Source of the DNA: Hirundichthys speculiger
Lineage: Eukaryota > Chordata > Actinopteri > Beloniformes > Exocoetidae
DNA: 64,000 nt
Direction of reading: 5' to 3'
Assembly (NCBI GenBank): GCA_018398805.1
Contig: JAGFBZ010002547.1
Location: 62,001 to 126,000 of the forward strand
Position 1 is the stretch's first letter. Each line of letters begins with the position of its first letter. Below are positions 1-13,479 of this stretch, piece after piece. The translations under genes and the position numbers were made by a program. The notes beneath the pieces are model-generated. The model saw only the letters and a list, made by a program, of their open reading frames with translations. It ran no database searches and had not been told where the DNA came from.

Positions 1-288
1 ATGTGGGTGTGTATCTTTCAGCACACAGGAGCACCAATTGGTGGATTATTTTAGCCTCCAAAAAAAGTTATACAAAGTACATGAATGGTCAGAAACGTGT
101 AGCATGTTGTTTTCCAAAAGAGTTCCAAAAGACTTGTGTCATGATGAGAAAACGTGGAAATATATGAGTCTGTTCCGTTGTTCTCCAACAACTGATTTAC
201 AACCTCGAATCAGAATGAATTGGGAAGATGTGAAAAATGTAACTGAAAAAACAAATAAAGTAAATAAATAATTATAGTGGGTTTATAC
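1..288. other. Unassigned start of window
   Basis: I see no recognisable gene or repeat. A 77-codon open frame (38-271, +) has no family resemblance and no splice or promoter context, so I do not call it a gene. Confidence 0.4.
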
Positions 289-440
289 CAGGGGTGTCCA
301 ACTCCAGTCCTCGAGGGCCATTGTCCTGCATGTCTTAGATGTTTCCCTGCTTCAGCACACCTGATTCACATGAATGGGTCGTTAACAGACCTGTACAGCC
401 CTGGATGAGAAGCTGATGATGATCCATTCAACAGAATTTA
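289..440. repeat. Short dispersed non-autonomous repeat, hAT-like end
   Basis: It starts with CAGGGGTGTCCAACTCCAGT and continues through a stretch about tgtcttagatgtttccctgc and cacctgattca. A diverged copy lies at 15221-15372, so this is a dispersed family. The CAGGGGT end resembles hAT-type termini of fish MITEs. The right boundary is vague and no target duplication was identified. Confidence 0.5.
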
Positions 441-1288
441 GTGTGTTGTCCCATAGAAACAACATCTACATACAGTTTTTTAAAATAAATATATTTTAGA
501 TTTTTATATATATTTTTTATCTGTATTGACTCAATTGTCTCTGATATGGAGTTATATTTTGCTTGTTAAATTGTAGAGAACATTTGACATCATCTTACAC
601 TGTTTTTCTTTTTCTCCAGAATCATGGTGGCAGCTTGCTGCACTAGCTCCAGTCATTTTGTACCTTGTGCATCTTTCTTGATTTCATTGATTTAGTTTTT
701 TTTTCCCCACTGGAAACATTGATTTTTAAAATGTTTTTTCATTCCAGTTTGGATGCTGTGGTGTTTGAGGGCCTTTTTCCCATTATGTTTACTTTTTTTT
801 TAACCACATATGAGTAACCATAGCAACAGAAGAGTTGCAAATCCTGCCCAGACCAGCTACGTGGGATTCTACAGCACCTCTTCAACCTCAGCTTCAGCCA
901 GGAGAAGCCTCCAGTGCTGTGGAAGACATCCTGTCTTGGTCCAGTATCAAAAAAAAAATCTCATCCATGCCGTTAATGACTGTAGACTTTCCCTCACATC
1001 ATGAAGGTCCTGGAGAGACTTTTACTGGCCCAGCTGAGTAAGTCTTGGAGGTGCTGGAAGAAAAAAAAATGCTGTCATGTATCACTGGGTGATACATTAT
1101 GAATCAGCTTGTAGAAGGCAAAGCCAGTTGATGTCCTTCAATTTCGTAGTTTTGTAAAAATCCACCCACCTTCCTTATTTTTTTTCAATAACTTTGCAGA
1201 AGTGGCTACTTGAAAGGCTTTCTGAGAGGCTTAATGTCATGTGTGAAAAAAAGCACATCATATAAATATATATATATATATATATATA
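441..1288. other. Unassigned AT-rich stretch
   Basis: AT-rich sequence with several T tracts (for example near 690 and 790) and a short TA tract just before the MITE. Short open frames at 810-1041 overlap each other in different frames and look random. Confidence 0.5.
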
Positions 1289-1549
1289 CAGTCATGGAAA
1301 AAATTATTAGACCACCCTTGTTTTCTTCAGTTTCTTGTTCATTTTAATGCCTGGTACAACTAAAGGTACATTTGTTTGGACAAACATAATGATAACCACA
1401 AAGATTGCTCATAAGAGTTTTATTTAAGAGCTGATATCTTACCATTTTCCATGGCTTTCTTGGTTATAACCTAAATCACTAAAGTTTTTACATCATAGCT
1501 ACAACAAGAAAGTGAAGAAAAAATGGTGGTCTAATAATTTTTTCCATGA

Positions 1550-1552
<3 letters not shown>
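1289..1552. mobile_element. 264-bp Tc1/mariner-type MITE with a perfect 28-bp TIR
   Basis: Bases 1289-1316 (beginning CAGTCATGGAAAAAATTATT) and 1525-1552 are exact inverted complements. TA dinucleotides lie immediately outside both ends, within TA microsatellite sequence, as expected for a Tc1/mariner-type TA target. There is no coding capacity. The perfect TIR suggests a relatively young copy. Confidence 0.85.
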
Positions 1553-1604
<52 letters not shown>

Positions 1605-1630
1605 CATACACACACACACATATATATATA
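1551..1630. repeat. (TA)n / (CA)n microsatellite between two DNA transposons
   Basis: An almost pure TA run followed by short cacacaca and tatata tracts. It joins the right end of the MITE to the left end of the Tc1 element. Open frames through it are artefacts of the repeat. Confidence 0.9.
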
Positions 1631-3221
<1,591 letters not shown>

Positions 3222-3234
3222 TATATATACACAC

Positions 3235-3304
<70 letters not shown>
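3222..3304. repeat. (TA)n microsatellite
   Basis: Nearly pure TA dinucleotides directly outside the right end of the Tc1 element, with short acac interruptions at both edges. Confidence 0.9.
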
Positions 3305-5660
3305 GCACATATTCTTTCCTATGTGGGATTCACGTCCTTGTTTCTAAGATGTGACTTTTCAACTCCCATTGTGGAGAAATGTGAATTAATCTGTTGCAGA
3401 ATATGTTCAGGCATTGGTTGTTGATGATCTGCATTTTGTTAGCAGTTACCTAAATTTGTAAGTACTAATTTGTAATACAGCTCAGGTTTGCATTTGATTG
3501 TAAATACTGTCTGCTCCATATCTTGTACCTCAGCTTTAATGTCTACCATGTTAAATCCTTAGCAAGGGGCAGGGCAGTGACATCATCTATAGCCCAAGGT
3601 ATTGCAAAGCAAAAATATTTTTGTTCATTCATTTTCTTACTTGTGCTACCAGAAGTTTCCACAGACTCTTTATTTCTAGTGTAGTTTTTGCCATGCTGCC
3701 TCAACAGCTGAGTGTTGATGTTTGTCATGCAACCACTGTACTAAATAGCAGTTCTACTGATGTTACAAATGGCCCAGTTTTGTCCAGTTTTCCATCCTTT
3801 GTGAAAAATCCAAATTTCTTCCAAATGGTAGACTTGACGTCTGGCAGTGTGCTGTAAATGTGGTTGGTGTGGTCACTTAATCTGGTGTGGCATGACAGTC
3901 CAGGATAGCAGGGTTCACTGCACAGTGGAATGAAGTGCCGTGGACGTACGGAGAAGAAGCAGTCAACCAAATTCTAACTACGATATCAGGCCATCGACCG
4001 GCTCATAGTGCATTAAAATAGATCCAGATGTCTGCCTGCTGATGTAACCAGCACACCGTATATGTCACCGCAATTTACCGATACATGTTCTTAGATTGTT
4101 ACAGCCCTGACTGTTACATATAGTCTCCTTATGGCTATACCAAACTGATGGATGACCTCAAGCACTTGTCATTCAGTCAGCCATAAGAGATAGTCTGCCC
4201 CCTAGCGGAGAGACAAGTACATTAAAAAATAAAGAGGACAAATTCTGCGTTTAACAGAATGCAGATTGCTGGTATCAGTCTACAAATCTCAGAATTAAAG
4301 AGAATCACACATAAACAAATCCCAGTATAACCCTATGTGCTAATGATGTGGCTAATGTTGACGATTACAAAAGATGACAAAATCTACTTCCAATAAAAGC
4401 AGCCTACAATATTGGCAGCAGAGACACATGCAACACTAGCTGATGATTTAAAACGTATGGCCTGGTTTGCTTTAGTGACTGTTGGTTGTGTGAGGAAGAA
4501 GGTGATGATTTTTGAAAAATGACCAATGCATTTCAAAATGGTATTCAACAATTTATTTCACACAGTTTGAGGCCCACTTTGTATGCCTCCAGTGTGGTAC
4601 ATGAAGCATGCTTCAGAACAGACCTGTGCAACAGTTGCTTTTTCGTCACTCCATCATCAAGGCTCAGGTGATGCAGTGTTCATTTTCCTGTGGGAAGGCT
4701 GGTGGTTTACTCCACATCCATTCCACATGTGGGAGTGTCCTTGGGCCGGTCACTTAGCCCTACATTATGCCTGATATGCCAAATGGTTTGTGACAGCAGG
4801 GGAAAGAGTGCTGCATGTATATGTATGCATAAATATTGAAATCAGAAAAATTGCAAATCAGCATTCTAAAATTTAAGCCAGGCTTAATGTAACACAAAGG
4901 CTGCAAAATAAATTAAATATAGTAGCTGACATAAAGGCTGATGGATAGTATGAGTGAACACGCAGGAGAAAACTATGTTTTAATAGGCCATTAAAAGTTA
5001 ATCTATCCCTCTTTTTGACATAACAGGAACTAATGTTTTCTCAGAGAACGGGAGGGAAGGAGGGGGAAGGGGAAGAGAGCATGAGGCACACAGAGTGATG
5101 GAATGATATTGCTCTCTCTCTTAGTTCATGCCGGGGTTACCTGCCCTGAAGGCAAGAGCCTTTGATTAGCTTTCTGTCTTACAGCTGAGAAAGCTCCGGC
5201 AAAGAGGCAACATAAGTCAGGAAATTTATAGGTAGCCAGCAAGAAAAAAATATCTTTGTGTCTGTTCCTCTTCTCCCCTCTAAAAAAGGGAACAAAAAAT
5301 CTTTCCAAGACACAGGTCTAAAGATGGTAAGATGGATTTTGTGGCTTCCTCTACTTGTCTTGATACTTTCTTCAGGCTTGAGGGCAAATTTGATGACATA
5401 ATGCCAATGTGTACATCCAACAGTCTAATTTACTTTTGTCTCTAAAATTAGCCCTACTGTGAGTGTTCGCTTTGTAAAGCAAAAGAAGAATACCATTCTA
5501 GTCTGAGCACAGTACGTTAACTTTTTTGTTCTGGAAATTAAACTGGAAATAATAAATGGTAAATTAACAAGGCATGCTGTTACAGATGAGGTTGGTGCCC
5601 CACACATTCAAATGCCTAAAATCCCTCATATTAACTGGATATCAAGCTCTCACATTGGCC
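3305..5660. other. Unassigned region
   Basis: I recognise no gene, repeat family or RNA. Only short uncorrelated open frames are present. A purine-rich patch lies near 5043-5085. Confidence 0.45.
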
Positions 5661-6205
5661 ACGGTCACATGATGTTTTTTTAATTCGGAATTAATTATTC
5701 CGAAATAAATAATTCCGAATTAAACTATTTTCCTTCGAGTTTACATGGAAATAGTAATTCCGCATCGAGGTTTACATGGAAAACACGTTTGTTCGGCTTT
5801 ATCCAATTCCGCTTAAGGTCTGGGGGTTGAGAAGGGTTCTGATTGGATAGGGGGGCAGACGTCTTTACGTCTACTGGAAAAAAACAAACTTACTCGATTA
5901 GCAACAACATTCCACTTATTTTTGACCTGGGTGGCATCTCTATCTGCGAAACCTCCTTCATTTAACCTGGCCTCTACAACTTTACATTTTTTAATTTAAA
6001 GCGGAATGAGTGTACACATGACCACGGAATTATTCTATTTGGAATTAAAATCAGAATAAACCTGCCACTTACTTCAGAATTAAGTTTAATTCGGAATGGA
6101 CATTTTTATTCGGAAATAGGTGTTTACATGGTAATTTTTAATCATTGTAAATCGGATTTAACTTTAATTCTGAATTAAACTTCCCAAGTAAATGCACGGA
6201 TTGAG
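5661..6205. repeat. Palindrome-rich MITE-like repeat
   Basis: The block holds many copies of the self-complementary motif TTCGGAATTAA/TTAATTCCGAA, with tttacatgg recurring at about 5740, 5770 and 6125. Left and right parts are loosely inverted relative to each other, which suggests a fold-back non-autonomous DNA element. I could not assign a superfamily or exact ends. Confidence 0.45.
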
Positions 6206-6529
6206 TAAGAAAGTAACAGGGTTGTATAAAGATGTATAAACCAAAATGAGAATTTTTTTTTTTTTTTTTAAACATTTAAAAACTGCACAAACACACCTGG
6301 AAAGGATGTCTTTTGAAGGCAGCACAATTTGTCGAATTTCTCAGTGTAGTTAACTGTTTTGATGCTGCCATCACAGAAGTGGCAGACCTCTCCCAAAGGC
6401 CCTGATACAAACACATAACATCAGATTTACACCCTTGTGCCTTACACATACTTACACTGTAGAATGAGAAGTATGTAAGCCCCTTAAATTATATCTTTAA
6501 AGAACCTTGTAGTACCATATTAGTCTTCT

Positions 6530-6999
6530 TTTTCTTCTTATGGTTATTCCCTTTAGGGTTCGCCACAGTGATATCCTGTTTCCCTCTTTTCTGTCTTCTG
6601 CATCTTCCCCTGTCACATTAGTCAAATGCATATCCTCTTTCACCACATCCAGATATCTCCTCTTTAGTCTTCCCCTTTTTCTCCTGCCTGGCAGCTCCAT
6701 CTGCAGTTTTCTTCTACCAGTGTCTTCACTGTCCCTCCCTTTTATGTGTCGTATCCAAACTATATATCCTCTCTTATTTTTTCTCATTTAACCCTGGCTG
6801 TTCCTCTGATGAGGTTGCTTTTAATCCTGTCCACCCTTAACTCCTCCAGCTCTGCTTCCTGTCTTTGTTCAGTGCCACCGTCTCCAAGCCTCAGAGTTCT
6901 CCATCTACTCCACTCTGCCTGCAATCTTTTCTTTTCCTCACCTCTTTTCCACTCCCCATTGCTCTGCACAGGTGGGGCCAAGTATCCGAACTCCTGCAT
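6530..6999 (-). pseudogene. 3' end of an RTE-like LINE reverse transcriptase, internally deleted
   Basis: On the minus strand, the frame 6999-6784 reads like the region after the RT active site of a non-LTR retrotransposon (FGYLAPPVQSNGEW, then LQAEWSRWR, then QEAELEELRVDRI, then IRGTARVK). The frame 6787-6497 continues with the typical tail (LQMELPGRRKRGRLKRRYLD, then VVKEDMHL, then EEDAEDRK-like sequence). The segment between the WSRWR and QEAELEE blocks is much shorter than in intact relatives, so an internal deletion is likely. The 3' tail is AAG-rich (complement at 6523-6540). RTE-type assignment is by remembered motif. There is no endonuclease or active site. Confidence 0.7.
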
Positions 7000-7055
7000 C
7001 TTCTTTCTTCTTTACCTTTAGTCTTTGCAATCCCACCCATTCCACCTGCTTCTCA

Positions 7056-8006
7056 TTCTTTAACGGTTTCGGTACAGATTCAGTACAGTTTTAGACCACT
7101 CGCTACCCTAAACCGCGATTGCAAGATACCGAGTTTGTGGAAAGCGCATGTCGGCGCGTAAAAGAGCGCGTCCAAATGGCATAAATGTGCGTCCACCTGG
7201 TCACATGTGGATGTGCACAAACGGCTCTACCTCTCGATTACGCATCACTGTATTACTGTCATACGTTTTTATTCTCTTGAGGTCAGAGGATGTCTGGTCA
7301 GCAGTTGTGGTGGATGTGGGAATAGTCACTGCCAGACACGTCAGTCTGTACAGCTGTGGCATGATCTCATCCAGATGTCTGCTGTGGAGGAAACATTTGG
7401 GACATTTCCATCCAAAAGGTTGGATGCGGTAATTTATTTCCGATATGTCTGAAACTGTTGGTGGTCGAGGAGGGACAGGAATATTAATTGTTCGTGATTT
7501 TTAAATGCGCATCCAATGATTCGTTCTGCAGTATTTTATAATGCACATGAGCTGCGCCAAGACGCACAACTGGTAACAACTGGATCCCAGCAGGTAAGAT
7601 CCGGGTTTAGGGAGGTTGAAGATTGCGTTCTGTTAACTGTTTTCACTCCCTCACCGGTGTATTCAACAGCAAAACAAAAATGCTGCCACACCGGTGATTA
7701 AAAAAAGTTTTCCCCAATTTCTCCGCTACCGCTGGCCATGCCTGCTTGTTTTTATTTATTGTTTTAATCTTCGTCTATAACTTCAGCCAACCGGCCAAAG
7801 TGTGATAGGCTGGTCACTGTGAGTGAGCGGAGGCGAGTGCACATTGACATGCAGTGGGGGCCTGTTGCCTAAAAGGTACGCACGATCACGTGCAAGTCCA
7901 ATGCAAAGTTTTTGGAACATAAACATAAATACCGTGGGACATAAAAGTGTCCTGTGCAGGTCGTACCGAACTGTACTGTATTTTACAGAGTACCGTTGCA
8001 TCCCTA
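7056..8006. mobile_element. hAT-like non-autonomous element, partly degraded
   Basis: The right end reads gtaccgttgcatccctaa, matching the TGCATCCCTA terminus of many fish hAT elements and of the better-preserved copy at 54117-54702. Near the left edge, cggtttcggtacagattcag is roughly inverted to gtcgtaccgaactgtactgt at 7959-7978. The outermost left terminus is missing where it meets the LINE fragment. No transposase is visible. Confidence 0.4.
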
Positions 8007-9423
8007 ATATATATATATTTACAAAGGTTTTAAATTTATTTTTATTTTTACCTCCTTACAAGCTCTAAAGTCCCCCCAATGCCAATCTTTTTCTGGATTT
8101 TGTTGCAGACTTAAAATCCAAAAATGTATGTATATTAATGAATTAAATGCTGTTTTAAAAACAAACAAAAAAAAACATGAACTGTCTTGTGCTGTCTGAA
8201 AATATGAAAGTCAAAGTAAAAATATGAATCACTTTGTTTTTATTTTATTTGCATTTTCCATATTGTCCCACTTTTTTCTGATTTGGGGTTGTGCACACTG
8301 TGTTACAAGGTCTAAAAGGTCTTAAATGTAACATTTTAATCATTGCTTTACTGTGCAGAAAGAGCCAAGTGACAGAACTACTGAGGTTTAGTGAGAAATG
8401 TCTTAATGAAGCTTTTGCTTCATTTGTTTGGGATGGTTTACAACCAAATGTGGAGCGGTAACTAATGCCTACTGCAGAGCATCTAATAGTAACAAAAGCA
8501 GTCTAACTTGATAAACACACTTGATTCTGAATCAAAGCTGATGATGCAAGGGAAAATAATGGTTGAAACAGCGAGCCAGAAGATTATCTTTCATGGAATA
8601 TTGAATCTGGATGGTGACTCAATTAAATGAGTTTTTATGGTGGGATGAGGGGCGGTGTTAGCACACTTTCAGGCATGAGTGGGCCCTTCCCTGGAGAGGA
8701 GTGCTGGCTATAAAATTTAGAACCTCACTTGGCTAGTGTTGTCAGTGTCTTCTAGTACCGTGGCATTCACAGTTGATTTAACTACAAAGTGCACACAGGA
8801 AGAGCATGTTGTACAACTGACTGCACTCCCGCTCTCGAGGTGGGCCACATCCATGGGCAGACTGAAAAGTGCATACAGTCACAAAGAAGCTCTTTGACAC
8901 AAAGAGGGCTCCAGTCAGGGTGAGATGGGTTTAATCAGCCAAATTTCAATATATGTGCATATTCATTCACACAGGCAAAATGTTGCTTGTGTATGAACAA
9001 ATGTGTTTCCTCTGTACTTATTAGCACATTAGCATTAGCACACAGACACATGCACCGACAGCTCATGTTCAATCAAGTCAATCATCTTCAACTGGTTCAA
9101 GCTGTCAACAGTATGAGACGGCTAGAACTAAATGATGGATTGGCTGTTAGTTATTTCCAACAACTAGCTAAAGATAAATGCAAGCCAGACATGCTCAAGC
9201 ATACAATAGTTTTTAGTTGAGGTTATTTGTATGTATTGTGCAGTTTACTTTTTTTTGTGCAGTTTACTTGCGAGCAATGATTACTCCAGAACAATGATTC
9301 ATATTATATTTATTATACATATTTATTATCACATAACGTTTGAAATTATAACTATTAGTACTTTAGATCTGCTGTAACTATCTCGCACGCAGTCTATAAC
9401 TGCTACTGAGGAAGTGAGATATA
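8007..9423. other. Unassigned region
   Basis: AT-rich, no recognised gene or repeat. The small open frame at 8987-9220 has no recognisable features. Confidence 0.45.
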
Positions 9424-9657
9424 CCTTACAACAGATGAAGTAGTACCGGTATGATCTGTGTTTTTTTTTTTTTAAGAAAACAAAACATGAGGAAAAGTTA
9501 GATATGAACCCTCATCTTCCTCTAATCTTACCTCATTTTATGACCTGGTAAAGATCAGATGATTTATGTCCCAATATATAAAATGCTAGAATTGAAAAAG
9601 TTCTTTAAAACACATGTTTAAACACCCATTGTAAATGACCTTTAATATAATTTACAC

Positions 9658-10103
9658 CAGTGGTGTGCAAACTGTGGTGTGCATACCACCAGTGGTACAC
9701 AAGTGCTCTCTGGTGGTATGAGTGGAACATCATGACTTCCCACATTTTCACTTAAAGAAAATCAGAAACATACAATGCATTATAAATATGTTTCCAAACA
9801 AAATGTGTAGCTTGAGATAATTAAAATTGTGTCTTTTAAAAAAATATATATGTTGCATTTTCAGTCGCTGTGCAGATGTAACATCTTCTGAGTGTGTTTA
9901 TTTTGCTCTGTATAAAAGTATGAGTATGTGAGAATTGTTTGACAGGTAAGAAATAACCACAATAAGGAATAAACGTCTCTCCTGTGTAAAGCTAATTATG
10001 AAGGTATACATGGCTATATTTTAAAATTGGTCATTATGGTGGTACTCAGAGAGCTGAAGAGTTTCTCAGGTGGTACGCAGGATTAAAAGTTTATTAACCA
10101 CTG
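9658..10103. mobile_element. hAT-like MITE inside copy A
   Basis: It begins CAGTGGTGTGCAAACTGTGG and ends with the complement of CAGTGGTTAATAAACTTTTA, so the terminal CAGTGGT is inverted. Internal stretches ccaccagtggtac and ggtggtac are also inversely repeated. The family recurs at 19153-19597 and as a fragment at 54335-54560. CAGTGGT ends are typical of hAT elements, but I found no clean 8-bp duplication here. Confidence 0.7.
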
Positions 10104-10685
10104 ACATAAATCGAAAAGTGTACCCAAGTTACATGAAATGTACTAGCAGCAGACTAAGAAGAGGCACAAGGTTTGTTTTTCTTCATTGTCACGCAATCCT
10201 GTTATGTCTGGCTCAAGTTTGGTGCAGTTGACAGTTTCATGTATGCAAATGTCATGATTAGCGGTAGCTGCTATCGGCATCGGTCAATCTGCATGGAAGT
10301 GAGACGAAGCTAAGATAATATGTTGGACGTCTTGTTAATGTGACAGGGTGTGCTTTCTACCTTTTATGTAAGACCTGCTAAAAATTGTATATCTGAGTAA
10401 AGGGAAATGGTTAAAAAAAACATGTTTCATGCTAATACAGCACTTCATTTGAGATTGTCTTTTGATTGAAATAGATAAGGGTAAATTTGCATGATTGTTT
10501 ATCTGCAGTTAAAAATAATTTCATTTCAGTAAAAAGAAAGAGTAACGGTATTTTCTTCTCTTTATAGCTCTTACAGTGTGTTCATACAGTGTTCATATGT
10601 GTTCATACGGTGCATTCTTTACGTGGATCACAGTTTGCAAATAAAGGAATACGAACCATCAGTTTGAGAGTTTTACCATCACTTA

Positions 10686-11519
10686 GGGTGAATTCCAATT
10701 CCTCCCTTAACCCTCAATCTCAACCCTCAGTCTCAAAAATGCGTCCCGATTCTTAGAAAGTCAAATTGAGGGACAAGTTTGAGGGCTGTATCACCCTCAA
10801 AATTGAGATTTTCCAACACCACCCTTGGTAGTAAGGGCTATCCAGAAGGCACTGGATAATTTAGCCAAGACATCTTCAAAAAGGATGGTGGCAAAAAAAG
10901 CCAACTACAAATGTAAGTATCTTTGTATATCTTAAAGATATAAATGTTACGACACCATCTTATTGTCTTTGTTTGAGACTTTTTTCATGGATTAACATCG
11001 TTGTTGCGTAACATTTATTTTTTTACTTTACAATGTTTGCCGTCGGCGGGTCCTGGCGGCCGGCGGGTCCCGGCGGCCAGCGGGTCCTTGCGGCCGGCGG
11101 GTCCCGGTCGCCGGCGGGTCCTTGCGGCCGGCGGGTCCCGGTCCCAGTCGCCAGCGGCTGGCGGGTCCCGGTAGGCGGCGGCCGGCGGTCCCGGTCGGCT
11201 TCACGTTACTTGTATACCTTGTTGTGTAGCGACGGAGGACTGAATAATGTATCCTCTATTGTGTTATTTGCTAATATTATTTGGAGAATATACAGTGCTC
11301 TTTTCAATGTTATCCCTGAGTCAATTTAGGGAATACAGAGACAACACGGGCTCTGATACATTTCAGTCTGAAGACGTAACTGCACTCAAGGGGTGTCCCA
11401 TTTCTAAGTCACAAGCTAGCCCTTACACTTACTATCGAGGGTTAAGATTGAGGGTCAAAAATTGAGGGTTAAGGGCGAGGGTTGAGATTGAGGGTTAAGA
11501 GAGGAATTGGAATTGGCCC
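10686..11519. mobile_element. PIF/Harbinger-like non-autonomous element, TTA target duplication
   Basis: The element begins GGGTGAATTCCAATTCCTC and ends with the complement of GGGCCAATTCCAATTCCTC, followed inward by inverted arrays of TTAACCCTCAAT. It is flanked by TTA at 10683-10685 and 11520-11522. Copy B has the uninterrupted site (catcacTTAgtcagg at 20154-20168), which proves the insertion and fixes the duplication as TTA. A 3-bp TWA-type duplication and GG-starting termini fit PIF/Harbinger. There is no transposase; the interior holds a GC-rich minisatellite. Confidence 0.85.
11040..11200. repeat. GC-rich 17-bp minisatellite inside the Harbinger-like element
   Basis: At least six tandem copies of a 17-bp unit such as CGGCGGGTCCCGGCGGC or CGGCGGGTCCTTGCGGC, then degenerate copies to about 11200. 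It stands out sharply from the AT-rich surroundings. The open frame through it is repetitive and is not called as a gene. Confidence 0.85.
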
Positions 11520-12112
11520 TTAGTCAGGAAGCTACACCCATGGTATAGAAAGTACTGGACTTTTGCTGTTTAAATTGAAAATTGGAATGAAAAGATGTCC
11601 ATCAACTGCTCTAGAACCAGTGTATGGCTTACCTCGTCTATAAACCATTGGAATTGATATGTTGATGTACAATGGAGGATTAGGCAAGCTGGGCAGTTGC
11701 TTAGTTCAGATATAAATTGGTTGTTTCCTTCTTTTTGTCTGATTCTCCTTATATGAAAGAATAATTATCTGTATTATGTTGTATTATATCCGATGCTCAA
11801 CACAAATGTGGCTTACTGAGGCATTAAAGGCATTAAAGTCAGTTCGGATTTTATGCTCTTTAATGGTGTAGCATACACCACTAGGTCCAACGCAAAGTTC
11901 TTTATACGTTTTTTATATATGTCAGTGATTTGTAAAGGTTGACTTCAAATAAAAAGGATATGCATTGTTTTTTGTTTGTTGTTTTTTTTTTTCAGACTCA
12001 AAAAACTAGACCACATTTATAATTTTAGGCAGACTATATTTTATTCTCTCCAGTACAGTGCAATAGTGCATACTGAGGACTCTCTGGGCCGGTATGCTTA
12101 TGAAGGCCGCAG

Positions 12113-13470
12113 GACTGTACATTTATGGTCCTCATAATTGAATTATAAGTACAATTGTAATTGGTTTCACTTGTGGCAAATGTCAGGCATGTATCTACAT
12201 TTAATTAGGTTAAATAATAAAGTCTTTCTCTCTTATATTTGATTGCAAATTTTGACTTTGCTCACATCAAGTTGCCGCTTCAGGCGAGGTTAGTCATGCC
12301 TCTGTGTGCACATTGTGTTGACTGGACACATAACTAGAGGTGTGTTGACAGTTATCAAACCACAGTTTTAATTCAGGTTTCTTTATTATAGGTTTATTCA
12401 AACAATTCACATTGAATTATGTGGTAATTAAAATATTAAGAGCATCACTGTGGGACTTTCACTCAAATAACACCCAGGTTTGACCCAAAACAACAACAAA
12501 ACTACAATATTGACACATAAGTCCACAGCGCCAAAAATAAGACAACTGTCTAAAATATAACATTTCAGAAAATGACAGTGGCATTCAAATGTCCCAAGCT
12601 GTGAGGTCGCCCTGACAAATACAAACATTATACACAGATACAAATTTTAATTAAAACAGACTATTGGATTCTGTGAATGTGTAAGGACACAAATATTCTG
12701 TTCATAACTGATTGAAAAAACTGGATACCTTGGTAACAAGTATCTTGGTATCTAGTATGATCAGTTTTAATGGTGTCCATATTTATTTTCCAGTCTCTTT
12801 AACCAATAGAGAATAAACACAGGAAACTAGGTATCTTAATCCTAAATATAATGGAATACTAATTAAAATTAGTTTAAAAATTCTGTATGGGACATTCTCT
12901 TTAAACACTGAATATGATGTGCTTTTATTTTGTGTATATGTGGCAGTATGGATAAGGTCAATACGTAAAAATAATAGCACACCCCCCCCCCCCCACCCCA
13001 TTTTTTTTTTTTGTGATAGGTTATTTTGATAAACTACTGTTACTGTCCATTGGATTATTTAAAAGAATAATAGGAGTCTCGCCAGCAAAGGGCGCTCTGT
13101 GCTTTATGCCGCTGGTACTCTGCCCGGCAGAAGAAGTTGGCCAATATGACAGAGCAGTTATGGACCACGCACCGAGTAGCTCCTGTAACCTGGTTTTTTC
13201 TGTATTTCACTTCCTTAAAAAGGGTAACTATGTTGCACAGGAGTTGAGCTGGCCCATCATTTCCAAAAGTGTAACATATATTACATAGAAGAATGATTCT
13301 CAACTCGTATGCTGGCTTGGTGACCACTTTTTAGTGGATTGTGGACCTTTGGCTGGGAAAAATAGAAAATAAAATAAGTCCTATCATCAGCCAATCATAC
13401 CTCTCATACTCTATTAATGTTTCTTGTTAAAGCAATCAAGCTTCAACAAAACGATTTGACTAATGGCACT
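12113..13470. other. Unassigned region with a poly-C/poly-T tract
   Basis: No gene or known repeat recognised. At about 12981-13012 there is a C homopolymer run followed by acccca and a T run. Open frames at 12428-13327 lie on both strands without family resemblance. Confidence 0.45.
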
Positions 13471-13479
13471 TTGCAGCTT

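Larger units (their letters stand above)
9424..12112. repeat. Copy A of a ~1.85 kb duplicated unit, with a nested insertion
   Basis: From agatgaagtagtaccggtat (about 9435) to ctgggccggtatgcttatga...ggccgcagg (12112) this unit aligns closely by eye with copy B at 18926-20739. Differences are scattered substitutions and small indels. Copy A alone carries the 834-bp element at 10686-11519. Both copies contain the hAT-like MITE (9658-10103 here). I see no coding sequence common to the two copies, so the unit may be a non-autonomous transposable element or a segmental duplication. Confidence 0.85.

Noticed and set aside
38..271. 77-codon frame at the window start
   Set aside because: No family resemblance, no splice or promoter context, length expected by chance.
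11033..11329. 98-codon Gly/Arg/Pro-rich frame
   Set aside because: It is the translation of the 17-bp GC-rich minisatellite.
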